Of a stretch of DNA of 64,000 nucleotides, positions 1-10,300 are shown one piece after another (the stretch's first letter is position 1; each line of letters opens with the position of its first letter). The notes beneath the pieces are model-generated. The model did no database searches and was not told where the DNA came from. It saw only the letters and a list, made by a program, of their open reading frames with translations. Position numbers and translations under genes: made by a program. The stretch spans positions 1 through 64,000 of the forward strand of contig QPMI01000510.1 of NCBI GenBank assembly GCA_004431415.1, written 5' to 3'. This stretch comes from Cyanophora paradoxa. Taxonomy: Eukaryota; Glaucocystophyceae; Cyanophorales; Cyanophoraceae.

Positions 1-20
1 TTAGATATTATATACAATTA

Positions 21-2882
21 TTGTATGGATTTCCAAATACGCAGCCCATATTGAATAATGAAGATCTTAAAATTAATTCGAGCAATATATTTATTGAAAA
101 TCTCACAGTTACCAAAAATGCAACTCTACCACATCATCCCACTTCGAATGTTGTTTTAGATTGGTTAGCAAAACAAACACACACAAAAGCAGATATTACA
201 GATTTCGCCCACACTCACACAAATGATCAAATAACAGATTTCGCCCATACTCACACAAAATCGCAAATCACAGATTTCGCCCATACTCATTTATGGGAGC
301 ATATCACAAATCCTCCGTTAACCTTCCCACCTGATTCACACACTCATGATTATTCAGAGATTACAAATAGCAACCACAGGCACCCATGGAGCGAAATAGA
401 CGAACAGCCAGTTTTTGCCCAATTGAATGCAATCGGAAACGTTTTTAATGGAGTCACACTTTACCAATCGAGTAATACACCTGAAAGGCTATTTTTGAAT
501 GATCATTATGTTAGTCTCAATGGTTCATTTACAGGTCAAGACGGCACACCGATGGTGGAACTCTTGCAGTAAGATTACCCAGGATCCAATCGTAAATGGA
601 GTGTATAGTGGCGATTTTAATGTAGGAATTAATGATACTTTCCCCAGTATCTATGTCACGAATTATCACCCGGGTGAAACAGGACAAGTAGCGGATTTTT
701 CAGCAGCGATACAAGTAAATGTAACAGATCAAAGCGCATATGATGGAGCAAGACCTAAAATAGTTTTCACAAGGGAGAAAGTTGTAAACTACCTTCCTGT
801 TGCGGGACAACCCACAGATGATCACGGTAAATGTGAGATTGCATGGATAAAAACGACATCAGGTGGCGCCTTAGAAGTCAATCAGAGAATGGCGGCGAAA
901 AACTTACACAATACCACCCTTTCCGGTGTTGTTACAGATGATTACCTTACAATAAAGGGTATCTTACCTCAGCCGATTTAAGTAGTTACACAACAGATGC
1001 AGAATTAACGGCGGCACTTGCTAATTATCTACCTCTAACAGGTGGAACTATTACAGGAACTGTGAATGCTACCACTCTACAAATTGGTGAAACCACAATA
1101 CCAAAAGGTTACGATTTCGACCAATTAGATGTGGTTTCGACAGACAGGAGCGCAAATAATTGGAACTTAGGATGGACACCAAGAACCGGACAAACAGGAT
1201 GTTATACAACACCACAAAATGATGAAGATTGTAGCGCTTGTTTTATGCGTTGGACAGTTCCAGAAGGTATGAAATCGTTTTACATCCAGCACATGCCGTG
1301 GTATAATTGTAGATACTTTGATATTTACGGGCAAACTGTGAATGGATATCAACATTTCTTAAAACGAGTTAATGATTAAGGAATCCAATCAGTTAATAAT
1401 GATGGAACCAATAATACTATTTTGTTCACTTCTATCAATTGCGAATTCTACAAATATATTTATGTCCAAGGTCGAAAAGGTCGCATTCATCTCACAGGTG
1501 TTTTTGGTGGAGCAGACAGAGAGCAACAGATAATGAATTGGCATGATCTCTTGGATAATGTATATAGCAAACCATCATTTTACTCAGCCGCAGACCTCCC
1601 AGGAACAGCAACATGGCCAACAAATACATGGTTAAAATCAGTAGATGCAGTCGAGCGAATTTGGTTTGGTAATGGCGATTGCACATATATACGAGGGAGA
1701 CCGAATGGTGAAGGTGTGTCAATTGAATTTAGAGACTCAGCAGATGGAGCAATTTTAAAGTCTTATAACAATGGTAACTTTTGGGTGAAAAACACTATTA
1801 CAGCACCCACTATTAATGCTACTACCAAACTCCAAATAAACGGTAATGATGTCCCAAAGTTTCACACAGCAGATAAAACAGTAGGAGGTATTGCATTTAA
1901 TAGATGTTCTGAGGGTTGGACATGGGCATGGAGTTCAGCATGGGATCCATATTATAATTATGGTTCATATGTCTATAATAATCAAACGGATGATCAAACA
2001 TCTACCGCTTGGATTGACTTCGATATACCCGATGGATACCACACAGGAACAGCATTTTTAACCTATTTACCTTGGACTAACTCACGAATTTTTGAAATTT
2101 GGGGAGTGAATCGACAAGGGAATGAAGTTTTTATTACATCAGTAAATAGTTATCAACCATACAGCACATCTCCTGATGGTAACCACAGTGGTATAAATAA
2201 TGTTCCAATACATCTTGGTAATCGATTCCTCACAATTCGGATTAGACCAAAGATTGGAAGAGTTCATATTATGGGTATTAGTTACATGAAAATTTGGGTT
2301 GGAAATAGTTATGGCGGTCACACCGGCTATATTCATTGGAATAACGTTTATAGCAAACCCAATATCTTAACAGGAGCATTGGATCTTTGGTTTAACTCTA
2401 ATGATGGATATAATCGTATCTATTTTACGAATAATAGCACCACGTATTTTAAAGGAAGAGGAACTTATCCAATAAGATTTCGAAATGAATTAGATTCTGA
2501 TATTTGTTATATCGATCATGACGGGCGCTTGTGGATTAACAATTATCTTTATCAAGGAAGTGACATAAGATACAAAACAGATATTAAAAAGATAACCGGC
2601 GCTCTTTCAGCAATTGAGAAATTAGAAGGAGTGAGTTATAAACGAATTGGAAATGAAAAACACGGAACAAAATTAGGTTTAATTGCGCAAGATGTAGAAA
2701 AGATAATACCAGAGGTTATTAACGTGAAACAAGATGATGGCTATTTAGGTATCGAATACACGGGTTTAATTCCAGTTCTCATAGAAGCCGTTAAAGAATT
2801 ATCCCAGAAATGCAAACATTTAACGCAAACTTGTGAAAATCTCCAAAGTCAAATAGACCAAATTAAAAATGTCACAGTATAA
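21..2882 (+). pseudogene. Decayed viral tail-fibre/receptor-binding-like gene with C-terminal S74 chaperone domain
   Basis: Several open segments read as one protein broken by two frameshifts (near 540-575 and near 970) and one in-frame TAA at 1377-1379. The N-terminal part (about 160-330) carries repeats of the type QITDFAHTHT, as in histidine-rich trimeric phage fibre shafts. The middle has the fibre motif YLPLTGGTITG (about 1029-1061). The last ~110 residues (about 2560-2880) match a Peptidase_S74 intramolecular chaperone: a Ser-Asp-x-Arg-x-Lys segment, then GLIAQDVEKIIPEV and a C-terminal coiled coil. In this family the domain trimerises fibres and then cleaves itself off just before the conserved Ser. 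The 5' end may lie outside the window. DNA is AT-rich, unlike the rest of the window, so viral origin is inferred. The C-terminal segment (1422-2882, 486 codons) is still open and could be expressed alone. Confidence 0.72.
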
Positions 2883-2885
2883 TAA

Positions 2886-3194
2886 ATGGCGACCTATCCA
2901 CTTGGTGGATCTCCTTCTATTACTTCTGAGCCTGTCGCTCTTGCATTCGATACTATCAAACTTGTAGCCGCACTACAAACTGTCGAAAAAACGATACAGC
3001 AAACCAACAAACTGTCACCGGTTGTTCATGAATATAAAAACCTTTTGGTTAATGTCCTTGCGCAATCGGCTTATGGTGACCCAGTAACAAAATATGGTGA
3101 ATGTGATTCTAACCTCAAAGCGATGACATCCAACATCCAATGTCTAACAACCGCTTACCAATCTCTTGGATCCAATCTAATTGCTTTGGCTTGA
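2886..3194 (+). CDS. Small hypothetical viral protein (102 aa)
   Basis: A compact ORF starting 3 nt after the fibre gene stop and ending where the next ORF opens, so the spacing looks like a viral gene cluster. The product is soluble-looking, with no signal peptide or membrane segment. It has a central helical stretch (about residues 20-60) and two Cys near the C-terminus. I recognise no family. Position directly after a fibre gene allows a structural or fibre-assembly role, but this is guesswork. AT-rich codon use matches its neighbours. Confidence 0.5.
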   Translation: MATYPLGGSPSITSEPVALAFDTIKLVAALQTVEKTIQQTNKLSPVVHEYKNLLVNVLAQSAYGDPVTKYGECDSNLKAMTSNIQCLTTAYQSLGSNLIALA

Positions 3195-3233
3195 ATGGTG
3201 TTTATTTTTCTTTCCTTCTTAGTAAAAGAAGCA

Positions 3234-4088
3234 ATGGGTGAATATAATCGAGTTCAACTTCCAATATATTCCCTTGGATCCCCTGCTATGCACTTTCGCC
3301 AGCATGAAGTTAATGATGAGGTTCGTGGTTTAGAATCAACAGAGAGACCCAATTCCAATGGTAACTCCTTTGATAAGAATTCGATTATTCGAGTTAAAGA
3401 ACTGAGAGCAGACAAGAATTCTGGTGTGGTTAAAACAACTCGACTCCTTGTCTCAAATGCGAATTTCTTCCAACCTACTAATGGAGGTCCTGATGCTTAC
3501 AGTGTTGATCTGAAAGCCCTTGATTTCGATAAGAATTCTGCTGCTGTTACTGTGAGATCAGGAGGAGCATTTATTGGGGGTGGCTGTCGAATTTCAGGTC
3601 AACTTTCATCCTCAATTTCGTATAATGATGTCCCAGATACTCTTGAACAAAATGCTGAGAACCCACAACGAATTCGTTTCTACACACCTGTTGCACAGCA
3701 ACCTTTTCTTCACTTCTATGTTACTTCCTCTGTGACTCTTGAAAACTCGGAATTGGTCTCCATTACAGGAACTGATCGAGTAAGAAGAAATATTCCTCTT
3801 CCCACAGCAATGCTTTCGATGTGTAGAGCAAACAACAATCAAACAGGTCATAATTACCTATTCTTTGTTCAAGCATCAAATCATTTCGGTCGAGGATATT
3901 GTGTATATAACAATTTGACATTTACCTATGATCTGTTTGTCACTGAGGTAGGAGTTTATAATACTATGATAATTGGACTGAGAACAGATATAGCAGCTGT
4001 TTCGGCACTTCGAGGGGTAAACGTTGCAGATATCTTCACAACAGGGTTTTACCAGGAACCAGATGTGATTGATGACCCAACCCCATAA
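3234..4088 (+). CDS. Unknown beta-rich structural-like viral protein, intact paralogue (284 aa)
   Basis: The frame is open from 3195, but ATG 3234 is preferred because the product then starts MGEYNRVQLP and aligns with the N-terminus of the downstream paralogue. Shared blocks are (R/E)GL(E/Q)STE, ELR(A/C)DKN(S/N)G(V/I)VKTT, LLV(S/T)NANF, GGA(F/Y)IG and R(F/T)Y(T/V)PV. The sequence is rich in beta-prone and Asn/Gly residues, with no signal peptide or transmembrane helix. That composition would suit a capsid, spike or other virion protein, but I cannot assign it to a known capsid family. It is shorter than double-jelly-roll major capsid proteins, which usually exceed 400 residues. Confidence 0.55.
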   Translation: MGEYNRVQLPIYSLGSPAMHFRQHEVNDEVRGLESTERPNSNGNSFDKNSIIRVKELRADKNSGVVKTTRLLVSNANFFQPTNGGPDAYSVDLKALDFDKNSAAVTVRSGGAFIGGGCRISGQLSSSISYNDVPDTLEQNAENPQRIRFYTPVAQQPFLHFYVTSSVTLENSELVSITGTDRVRRNIPLPTAMLSMCRANNNQTGHNYLFFVQASNHFGRGYCVYNNLTFTYDLFVTEVGVYNTMIIGLRTDIAAVSALRGVNVADIFTTGFYQEPDVIDDPTP

Positions 4089-4111
4089 ATTATATATCAC
4101 TTTAATGTAAA

Positions 4112-4939
4112 ATGGCTGCCCCAATACCAGAACGAATTATTACACCCCAACTATCATTAGCAGCACCTGCGAATCACGTTTTGCAGCATGCTACCTTTGA
4201 TGATGTAGAAGGTCTCCAATCCACAGAAGTGCAACCTACCATGAATACATTTGGTTCCACCCACAAACTGAGATTGCAGGAACTCAGGTGTGATAAAAAT
4301 AATGGTATAGTTAAGACAACGAAACTCCTTGTCACAAATGCAAACTTTTCTGCCCACTATGGAGACCCAGACAGTTATGGTGATCCTCTTTCTACTTATT
4401 CTTTTGAATCTCGGTCGGGAGCTATTAACTGCAAAACGGGGGAGCATATATTGGTGATGGTCTTCGGATTGGTGGAGCTGTTGGTGCGCCTCTTTTCGTA
4501 AATGATCAACCCAATCCCATTGATCCCAACACCAGAATTCGCACCTATGTCCCAGTATGAATGCACCATATATTATCAAGATCTTCCCAATTGTTGTGAA
4601 TGAGCAGACATCAGTAGTTGATTCTCTTGTTGAGATTGGTGACCACTACAAGGTGGTTGTCGATATCCCACCAGATGTTTATGCTGTCTGTCAAGTAGAG
4701 GGTGGAACCCAAATATTGCAGTTGTGATCACTCCATATGACAATTTCGGAATCGCTTATCATGGTGTGAATTTCGGTCTTGAAGATTACCAGTTCTTGGT
4801 GAGAGCCACCAGATTTGGTATCTACAAATGCATTCTCTATGCTGAGAGAACCGATGCTATTGCAAAACAGAATACATATGCAGAATATTACGGCACAAAT
4901 CGCTACTTCCCCATTTTCGGGCAGGATACTGCTCCATAG
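4112..4939 (+). pseudogene. Broken paralogue of the 3234-4088 gene
   Basis: Begins with ATG 4112 and reads as a relative of the upstream gene until about 4435. There the frame shifts; a second frame carries the equivalent of the GGAFIGGG block (GAYIGDGLRIGG, about 4440-4480) and RTYVPV. A TGA interrupts near 4558, and a third frame (4724-4939) holds the C-terminal part ending GQDTAP. At least two frame changes plus a stop make it a pseudogene, unless they are sequencing errors. The pair is a tandem duplication with considerable divergence. Confidence 0.6.
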
Positions 4940-4966
4940 AAATCTCAGGTATATATAGAGAGAGGG

Positions 4967-5239
4967 ATGGATGATAAAACAAAGAAATTCATAGAGTCTG
5001 CAATGATGGTTCATGGTGATGCTAAATTCGATTACAGTGAGACAGTCTATAAGAAAGCACAAGAGAAGGTCTCTGTTAGATGCCTCAAATGCAACAAGAT
5101 CCTCCAAACCTACCCATTTAATCATGTAAGGGGAAGTGGATGCAGAGAGTGCAACAAGAAATCCTCTCATGCTTACAGAAAAAAGACTACATCAGGAATT
5201 GTGATAGATGATAAACCAGTAGTATTATATTTTGATTAG
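4967..5239 (+). CDS. Zinc-ribbon protein of the viral HGD-YDYS type (90 aa)
   Basis: A short ORF with the pattern F-x5-MVHGDAKFDYSE near the N-terminus, then CLKC (residues ~39-42) and GCREC (~57-61), forming a CxxC...CxxC zinc site. This arrangement (helix, HGD...DYS, Y, CxxC, N-H-x-x-G-x-G-CxxC) is common in small proteins and endonuclease-associated domains of phages and giant viruses, where it is thought to bind nucleic acid. No nuclease domain is visible here. Its function is otherwise unknown. AT-rich like the viral block around it. Confidence 0.6.
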   Translation: MDDKTKKFIESAMMVHGDAKFDYSETVYKKAQEKVSVRCLKCNKILQTYPFNHVRGSGCRECNKKSSHAYRKKTTSGIVIDDKPVVLYFD

Positions 5240-5424
5240 ATCTTTGAGAGAGAAATGAGGATCTTTCCCCATTTTCCCTTTGTGATTATGCATGTATCAA
5301 AGCAGTTTGGACAGGTCTTGTGGTAGTGCAGCAGAATGATATCCACCAACTCATATGGTAGCACTCTTGCTAAGATGGTTCGCATTCTACCAATCGCGTT
5401 TTTTAATTTTTCTAAATTATTCAT
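5236..5424 (-). CDS. Possible small viral protein with CxxC (62 aa)
   Basis: A minus-strand ORF ending 4 nt inside the 3' end of the zinc-ribbon gene and diverging from the SpeD-like gene. The start MNNLEKLKNAIGRMR looks helical. A segment LPYELVDIILLHYHK is followed by TCPNCFDTC, giving a possible Cys cluster. The LP-x-E-L-x-D-I-I-L pattern resembles small F-box-like or uncharacterised proteins common in large DNA viruses. It is short, so chance cannot be excluded. Confidence 0.33.
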   Translation of the reverse strand: MNNLEKLKNAIGRMRTILARVLPYELVDIILLHYHKTCPNCFDTCIITKGKWGKILISLSKI

Positions 5425-5426
5425 AA

Positions 5427-5828
5427 ATGAATACTCATCGAGGCTTCCATGTGATGCTGGATTACAAATTCAGAACCCAATTAGCAGTAGGAATGGAGGA
5501 CTTGGAGACAACAACCAGGTGGTTAATGCAGTTCTTGCAAACTATTATTCAAGAGCAAGGTATTCGAGTAGTTCACAAGCATTGCGAGATTTTCGATGGT
5601 GGTATTTCTCCTCCTGGTTTTGCAATGGTTCTTCTGCTGGATGAGAGCCATTGCACTGCTCATTGTTACTCAAATGAAGGTATGTTGGCGATTGATATAT
5701 TCAGTTGTGGATTAGAAGCAGAGAGGAAAACCACGAGAGTATCTCATGAGATAGATGACAGAATAACAGGTGTGTTTTCAGGGTTGGAGAAATCGGAGAA
5801 ACATAGAGTATTGCGATTTCCGAGTTAG
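5427..5828 (+). CDS. speD-like: S-adenosylmethionine decarboxylase proenzyme-like protein (SpeD type)
   Basis: The 133-aa length matches bacterial/archaeal class 1B AdoMet decarboxylases (about 120-130 aa). After a start MNTHRGFHVMLDY (family pattern G-x-H-x-x-x-D), the core reads PPGFAMVLLLDESHCTAH and then AIDIFSCG. In the family the proenzyme cleaves itself at the Glu-Ser bond of ESH, the Ser becomes the pyruvoyl cofactor, and the downstream Cys of F-x-CG acts in catalysis; all are present. The enzyme makes decarboxylated AdoMet for spermidine synthesis. The gene is intact although its neighbours are partly decayed, and it lies in the AT-rich block, so it is probably a viral auxiliary metabolic gene. 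A decarboxylase homologue with changed substrate is possible. Confidence 0.72.
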   Translation: MNTHRGFHVMLDYKFRTQLAVGMEDLETTTRWLMQFLQTIIQEQGIRVVHKHCEIFDGGISPPGFAMVLLLDESHCTAHCYSNEGMLAIDIFSCGLEAERKTTRVSHEIDDRITGVFSGLEKSEKHRVLRFPS

Positions 5829-5884
5829 TTGACACTGAGAAATTCAGAATTTCAGATGGTCTTACTGAAAATGGTCAGATAATC

Positions 5885-6345
5885 GGGTGTGACACCTATT
5901 TAATTGACTGTGACGCCTCTTTAATTGACTGTGACGCCTGTGACGCCTGTGACGCCTACTTTCAAACTTTCTAAAATTTTCAAAAATGACAGACTTCTTA
6001 AAACAGCCGTCACAGCCGTCACAGGCGTCACACCCAATTAAAAATGGAATCTATCTCTCTTACTGAGATATTCAAAAATATATTCTTGTCTTACTGAAAT
6101 CCGTCTTGTGACACCTCTGACACCTACAAAACAATATCCATTAATCAACCTTTTTGATAATGCGAAGTTGCCTTACTGGAAATGGTCTGCAATTTCGCTG
6201 TGACACCTAAGTTAATTGAGTGTGACGCCTGTGACGCCTGTGACACCTACTTTCAAACTTTTTAAAATTTTCAAAAATGACAGACTTCTGAAAACAGGCG
6301 TCACAGCCGTCACAGGCGTCACAGACATTCCACCCCTCTTACTGA
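5885..6345 (+). repeat. Duplicated minisatellite/stem-loop block built on GTGACGCC
   Basis: Two copies of a ~150-bp unit (about 5885-6036 and 6199-6345). Each starts with runs of GTGACGCCT, passes through an AT-rich centre (ACTTTCAAACTTT, AAAATGACAGACTTCT) and ends with the reverse complement (GGCGTCACAGCCGTCACA). Each unit can therefore fold into a long hairpin. No ORF in it looks real. It could be a promoter/terminator region or a replication-related repeat of the viral block. Confidence 0.6.
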
Positions 6346-6431
6346 CTTTCTCAAAAACAAAACTATCTCTTACTGAATATCATTTGAATACTACCTGTCA
6401 CACTTGATCTCAATTATTCTGTTTTATAGAA

Positions 6432-6690
6432 CATATGCAATTCCATCGATTGTTTAATTGGACATGATGCAACTCTGTGACACTTTTTCGGTGCAAAAAT
6501 GTAAATCCGCAATTCCATCGATTGTTTAATTGGACGTGATGCAGTTCCGATATATTCCAATAGAAAATCCCGCAATCTGATCGATTGTTTAATTGGACAT
6601 AATGCAACTCTGTGACACTTTTTCGGTGCAAAAATGTAAATCCGCAATTCCATCGATTGTTTAATTGGACAAAATGCAACTCTGTGACAG
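6432..6690 (+). repeat. Four spaced copies of a ~25-bp AT-rich repeat
   Basis: The motif ATCGATTGTTTAATTGGAC occurs four times at intervals of roughly 64-76 bp. Three of the copies are followed by ATGCAACTCTGTGACA, and the intervening DNA (CTTTTTCGGTGCAAAAATG) is itself repeated. The intervals are not unique sequence, so this is a tandem repeat array and not a CRISPR array. Confidence 0.65.
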
Positions 6691-7015
6691 TTTTTGCGTT
6701 TTCCGATACAAAATGGGCGGTGGTCTACTTCAATACCGATGAGATATATCGAGTTTATGCGAATTTATGCGAATTTATGCGAATTAATCGCGATTATATC
6801 GTTCTTTAAGTAGTTTAATGTTAATCAATCGAAGTTATATATGTAATCGACAAAGAACATAATTTATCGATATAATATCGATTGAATCAATCGTGAATAT
6901 GCATTAAATTAAACGCGTTTATCATTTTTAATACGAAGTTTGCATTAATTTATACAAAGTTTGCATAAAAAGTTAAAGAAATTAATCGATAAATATGTAT
7001 TTTAGTATTAAATTA
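6691..7015. other. AT-rich non-coding tail of the viral block
   Basis: Very AT-rich sequence with short direct repeats (GCGAATTTAT three times near 6758-6780, AAGTTTGCAT(T/A)AA twice near 6936-6970) and many ATCGAT-type words. I see no gene in it. Confidence 0.5.
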
Positions 7016-7110
7016 ACACATATTGAAAAACGAATTTAAATCCAGAGTGAATCGAGATCGCGAAGCGATCGAGATGAACGAGGGATTTAAATTCGTTTTT
7101 CAATATGTGT
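7016..7110. repeat. Perfect 28-bp inverted repeat at the AT-rich/GC-rich boundary
   Basis: The arms 7016-7043 and 7083-7110 are perfect reverse complements (outer end ACACATATTGAAAAACG). The 39-nt loop contains a second small hairpin (CGATCGCGAAGCGATCG-like). Base composition changes sharply here, from strongly AT-rich to strongly GC-rich. It may be an end or junction structure of the integrated viral element. Confidence 0.7.
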
Positions 7111-7313
7111 CACGTGCGTTCGGACCCGCACGTCGGTCGCACTGCACGCACGCTCCCGTCCACCGCGAAGCGGCAGTCCGCGCGCGCTTCGTCGATGCAG
7201 AGGCCGTTCGAGAGATCCCAGAGGCGTGCGCGCTGGCCCGTCCCGAGGCGAAGGCGCGAGCCGTCCTGAAATTAAGGAAATCAGCGAAGCTGATTTCAGC
7301 GACGCTGATTTCT

Positions 7314-10300
7314 TCAATAATCAGCGAAGCTGCAGCGAAGCTGCGAATTCCTTACTTGAGAGAGGCGCAGCATCCTCAATTGCTCGCCACCGTGAGCAAC
7401 AGATCGATGAGCTCGCGCTTCGTTGACAGAATGAGCGCTTGCAGTCAGCGGCCAGACGCGGAACTCCTCTTCCGCAAGAGAGACGACTTGGGCGCCGCCC
7501 TGAAGATCGAATGAAAAGCCCGCCGGGGCAAAAAGGACCGATTGGGGGATCTCACCGGCAGCCATGCAACCGCTCGGCTGCCACACTCCTGACCAGTGAG
7601 GCGGTGCAGCTCCGCTCTCGATGCGAAATCCCACACGCTGACTGTGTTGTCCTTGTTGGCAGTCACGGCTCGAGTGCAATCCTGCTCCATTCCATTGTTA
7701 CCGCATCGCGCATAGATCAGTCTGACAGCTGCACCTCGGAGAGCTGGAAGCGGGGGCCGTCGAAGTTCCGCTCCCCCTCCCCGAGGGCGTCGTTGACGAA
7801 GACACCCGCCGTCCCGTCGGGGCACGCAATCTGGCTGAGCACAGCCCACCGGTCGACGTCCAGCAGCGTCAGGAACACTTCTGCGTCGTAGAAACCATCA
7901 TCCTGCCACACCGCCAGAGCCTGGCGACCGTCCTGCATGCTCGCATTACGCCGGTCGCCCGGCACATGCGCACTTCAATTTGCCCCGCGCACCTTACTGA
8001 GCTGCATATTCCGAAGATCACGCTCCATGCGGAATTGAAGGGAGAGGGATTTCTGTGAGGGGAGGGTATGCTCGACCCGCAGCGCCAAACACATTCGCCC
8101 ATCTCGGATGTTCAGCTCCCATATTCGAACTCGTTCCACTTCGACGTAGCTCTCTGTCTCTGGTTCGCCTTCGTATTCGAAAGAGACTTCGAGAACCCGT
8201 CCACAATCCTGCATCGAGAACACGCGTTTGCCGTAGAAGAGAAGCCAATTGAATCATGATCACGCGCAAGCACCTCGGAAACCATCAAGCACCGAGGTGG
8301 CGCATCGCTCCCTTCAAGTTCAGCACGGTCGAGCAAGACTCCGCTCGTTAGGTCCCAAAGAGAGAGAACACCAGAGCTTGCAGTCACAACCATCGAATCG
8401 TCCTGCCCTGCATTCAGACGTGGAATCATCATGCTATGACAAATTTAAACGCTGACCTGAGCGAAGCACAAACTGCGCCTGCTCTCGCCGTAACCGTTGT
8501 CGTGCCAGTCAACGCTGAGTTCCGTGACGATCCGAATCCCGTCCCCGCCGATGTCCAAGACCTTCAGCTTATCGCCGCCTGCAGGATCGCCCCAGTGGCT
8601 GTACATGACGCGGGATCCGTCCTGCGCACAGTGTTACACGTTACCGATGGGCTCCTTTGACATGTTACATGAGGGCGGGCACCTTCGAGACTGCCAAGGG
8701 ACTGAACTGTGTGTCTATAAACGGAAATCGGAACGTCTCAATCAGCTTGTTGGCTTGTAGGTCCCAGAGGATATGCTCGCTCATGCGCCCCATTTCAAGA
8801 AATAGAACCCTTCGACCGTCCTGCGCATACCATTAATATTCGATTGATTCAAGACTCCACGTGAACGTAATGCACGCACTGGAGTTGGAAGTACGAAGGC
8901 AGAGCGCATGTTTCTTGGTAGAGGGACGGCCGCAGTCGCGACGACGGCGCACCCGTCGAGCTTCGCCCCGCGCAAGTCGGCTCCTCCAAAATTTGCGTCG
9001 TGCAGGCCGCAGCCAGTGAGGTCCGCGTCGCACAGGTCCGCTCCGGCCGCCTCCAGCCGCTGCAGGTCCGCCCCGGGCACCCGCACGCCACGCAGGCAGC
9101 TCCCCGCGAAGCTGTATCCGGCTGCCGAAAGCTCGTCAGTTCTCAGTGAATGCTGCACGGCGGTTGAGGGATTGCACCGCGGTTGAGGATGGTCATCGCG
9201 TTTGCGGAGGCGACGAGATCCTCCTTCTTCGCTTGCCGGTCGCGGCTCTGGTCGAGCAGACCAAGCAGCATCTGCGTGTAATTCAGCGGTTCTGCAAACA
9301 AAGCATGAATCTGAGCGCACAGAACGGTAAGAGGAGTCGCTGTTGCAGCAGTCGGCGAGGAACTCCAGGATTTTCGGCTCTCCCGTCAGCAGGCTGCGCG
9401 CGCGCAGGAGGTCAAGAGAGAACACGAACAAGAGAACAAGAACACGTACAACTTATGGATGAGGCCTGAGCCTGCCGCAGACCAAAGGCTGGCGCGGCGC
9501 TGCCGGCGGAGCGAGCCGGTGGCGAGAGCGTTGCGGGCGATCGCCTGCTGGCTGTTTCAGGCTCCTGGAAAGTAGATCTAGAGAAATAAAGAGCGCTCAC
9601 CCGCTCGAACATCTCTTCAGCGACGAAGTACTCTAGCAGCGTTTTGCGAATGAACCGGACGTGGATCACGCGCGGAGCGTCCGCGTCGCTCTCTCCCTCG
9701 GAGCTTTGCCCCTCCGTCGCGGCCATCTCCGGGGCGCTAAGGGGACAGTTCTCGCGAATGAAGACCTCGAGCGGGCTGTTCTCGCTCTGGAGGAGGTCGA
9801 TGCACGCCTGCAGCGGGCCGCCATCGGCTTCGTTCTCCTTCGTTCCCGCTGTGGCGGCGAAGCGCTGTTTTCGCACGACACCGTCCGGGCGCCGCACAGG
9901 GCAGGAGACCTCAGACACGGACGCCTGCACTGAGATCAGACGGCCAGACGAGGAATTCGAAAGGAACTAGCTAAAGTTGCAAGGGCACCGCAAACATCGC
10001 AGCGGCGAGGTCCTTGCAGAAGCTGCGTCCATACTGCTCGAAGTCCTTCCTCTTCCAACTCCGAATATCTGTGACGTTGGTAAGACACGTACGCTGACGT
10101 GAGCGGGAGCAGGGCAGCAGCACACTCACCGACGCCGGGCCTGTTGCCCTTGTTCTTGACGCGGTCCCATTGCCGCTCGAACCAGCCCTCAACAAACGCG
10201 TTGTACAGCTCCCGGATCGTGAGCAGAGACCCGGCGGCGCCATTGCCACCCTTGGTGTTGCCCCTGCGAATCCCTCAGAGGAAGGTCACTAGTGGGCGAC

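Noticed and set aside
6432-6690. CRISPR-like spacing of a ~20-bp repeat
   Set aside because: The intervals are themselves repeated, only four units exist, and the setting is eukaryotic/viral with no cas genes.
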